This document shows, one piece after another, positions 4,702-6,045 of a stretch of 6,045 nt of DNA. The stretch lies in NCBI GenBank assembly GCA_031272685.1, contig JAISTI010000193.1, forward strand, positions 1-6,045. The letters are read 5' to 3'. A model generated the notes under the pieces. The model worked only from the letters and a program-made list of their open reading frames with translations, was not told where the DNA came from and ran no database searches. How positions within the stretch are numbered: the first letter of the stretch is position 1; every line of letters starts with the position of its first letter. Both the position numbers and the translations under genes were made by a program. The stretch comes from Propionibacteriaceae bacterium (GTDB taxonomy: Bacteria > Actinomycetota > Actinomycetes > Propionibacteriales > Propionibacteriaceae).

Positions 4702-6045
4702 ACTTCCACCTCGGCTTTCCCGGACACGATGGGCAGCTTTGCGCAGTCGCGGCCGACCTGGCCGTCCCAGACGGTCGGCAGCTCGCGTCCGTCCAGGGTG
4801 GCCCGCGCCACGCCGGAGCACACCCGCGCCGGATTGTGCACGGTGATGTGGTAGACGCCGCCGCGCCAATGCCGCTGCACCTGGAAGCCCTCCCATTCGG
4901 CGGGGACGCATGGGTCGACGACCAGCCCGTCGAAGTCGGGGCGCAGCCCAAGGATGTACTTGGTGGCGGCCTGGTAGACCCATCCGGCGGTGCCGGTGAG
5001 CCAAGGGTTTTCCGCCTGCCCGTAAAGCGGGTGGTCGCGGCCGTAGAGGAACTGGCAGTACACGTATGGCTCGGCTTTGCGCACCTCGACGGCGTCGTTG
5101 AAGTTGTACGGCGCGAGCGCCTGGTAATACTCCATCGCCCGTTCGCCGCGCCCCAGCATTGCCTCGGCGATGATCGGCCAAGCGTTCGGGTGCGAGAAGA
5201 TGGCGCCGTTCTCCTTCACCCCGGGATATACGCGGGTGACATAGCCGATGGAGTCGTCGATGCGGGTGTAGGACGGCCAGACCAAATGGATGCCGTATTC
5301 GCTTGCCAGCAGCTCTTTGACCGCGTCCATCGCCGTCAGCGCCCGCTCTTTGGGGGCAGTGCCGGTGATGACGGCCCACGGCAGATGCTCTAAGAAAATC
5401 CGGCCTTCCGCGTTGGCGGGCGAGCCGATCACCTTGCCTTCTTTGGTGAAGCCGCGCACATACCAGCGCTCGTCCCACAGCACCGAGTCGGCGACCGCGC
5501 GGCTCTGAGCGGCCAGCGTGCGGTAGGCGGCGGCGTCGGCGGCGAAGCCGAGGTGTTCGGCGGCGCGGGCCAGCGACTCGGCCGCCCAAATGTGCAAGAA
5601 GGCGACCAAGGCGGATTCCCCGCCGCCGAGGTTCAGGCAGTCGTTCCAGTCGGCGCGCAGCCCTTGGGCGATGCCGTGCGCGCCGCGGTGCTCGGTGGTG
5701 AAATCCACCGCCCGGCACAGGTGCTGGTAGACGCTGGCCTCCCCGCCGTCGGCGAAGGGCACGCTCAGGCGCAGGAAATCCTCGTCGCCGGTCTCCACCA
5801 CGTAGTTGAGCACGGCCGGCACCAGCCAGAGGTGGTCGTCGGAGCAGGCGTCTTCGATGCCGTGCAGTTGGTCTTCGGCGCGGCTGGGTACGACGGTGGG
5901 CAGTTTGACCCCCACCGGGATGTCGCCCCGCGCGCCGTCAAAAAGCAGCGGGTCGAAAAGATGCAGGCCGTAGCCGGCGGACATCTGCCCATGCAGCAGC
6001 TCCAGCAGCCGCTGCCGGGTCTTGCCGGGGTTGGAATGGGCCACC
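4689..6045 (-). CDS. GH94 glycoside phosphorylase, N,N'-diacetylchitobiose phosphorylase-like (3' part)
   Basis: The 451 visible residues are the C-terminal half of a GH94 enzyme of about 800 residues; the N-terminal beta-sandwich lies beyond the right edge. The apparent first residue (GTG at 6042-6044) is internal. Hallmarks, counted from there, are GYGLHLFDP (24-32), CSDDHLWL (67-74), the catalytic (alpha/alpha)6-barrel motif LRADWNDCLNLGGGES (129-144) with general acid Asp135, RVYPGVKENGAIFSHPN (271-287), and AEPYVYCQF (324-332). ENPWLTGTAGW (345-355) follows. The match to remembered Vibrio chitobiose phosphorylase is close throughout, and the long insertion after WNDCLNL found in cellobiose phosphorylase is absent. 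The expected reaction is (GlcNAc)2 plus phosphate to GlcNAc-1-phosphate plus GlcNAc; cellobiose remains an alternative. The ROK kinase gene starts within its last codons, so the two are coupled and the kinase probably handles the released free sugar. Confidence 0.9.
   Translation of the reverse strand, partial: VAHSNPGKTRQRLLELLHGQMSAGYGLHLFDPLLFDGARGDIPVGVKLPTVVPSRAEDQLHGIEDACSDDHLWLVPAVLNYVVETGDEDFLRLSVPFADGGEASVYQHLCRAVDFTTEHRGAHGIAQGLRADWNDCLNLGGGESALVAFLHIWAAESLARAAEHLGFAADAAAYRTLAAQSRAVADSVLWDERWYVRGFTKEGKVIGSPANAEGRIFLEHLPWAVITGTAPKERALTAMDAVKELLASEYGIHLVWPSYTRIDDSIGYVTRVYPGVKENGAIFSHPNAWPIIAEAMLGRGERAMEYYQALAPYNFNDAVEVRKAEPYVYCQFLYGRDHPLYGQAENPWLTGTAGWVYQAATKYILGLRPDFDGLVVDPCVPAEWEGFQVQRHWRGGVYHITVHNPARVCSGVARATLDGRELPTVWDGQVGRDCAKLPIVSGKAEVEVWLG

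Noticed and set aside
4702..5718. Upstream extension of the ROK reading frame through the GH94 region, suggesting a 641-residue fusion
   Set aside because: The extension is Arg/Ala/Gly-rich shadow sequence of the GH94 gene. The ROK domain begins naturally after the GTG at 4701 with its own Shine-Dalgarno.

Overview
The window is high-GC DNA with dense, tightly packed genes, strong GGAGG-type ribosome binding sites and GTG starts. Together with the gene content this points to an actinobacterium (Actinomycetales-like). I cannot name the genus from sequence alone. All functional calls rest on recognised motifs and remembered family sequences, not on a search.

Layout: two minus-strand blocks flank a small plus-strand cassette. 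On the right (about 6045 to 3793, minus) is the C-terminal half of a GH94 glycoside phosphorylase, closest in my memory to N,N'-diacetylchitobiose phosphorylase. It is followed, with a 13-base overlap, by a ROK-family sugar kinase. On the left (2589 to 1, minus) is a complete glucose-6-phosphate isomerase (pgi). Next comes a six-helix ABC-2 polysaccharide-export permease (Wzm/TagG type), then the first 23 codons of its partner ATPase (Wzt/TagH type). The sugar-handling genes form a plausible flow: phosphorolysis of a beta-1,4 disaccharide, phosphorylation of the released sugar, and entry into the hexose-6-phosphate pool through Pgi.

Between the blocks (2816 to 3757, plus) sits a compact three-gene operon of lower GC. 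It encodes a DUF3990-type protein whose conserved points match the ADP-ribosyltransferase/PARP fold, a very acidic 80-residue protein of no family I can name, and a 66-residue DUF3791-type protein. The genes are joined by a TAATG overlap and a one-base gap. Nearly identical 42-bp direct repeats (38/42) lie on either side, at 2687-2728 and 3786-3827. The downstream copy supplies the last codons and stop of the ROK gene. Removing the cassette and one repeat would leave only about 104 bp between the ROK gene and pgi.

The cassette is the part worth attention. It looks like a horizontally acquired, toxin-antitoxin-like or defence-like ART module, but that function is inferred, not shown.
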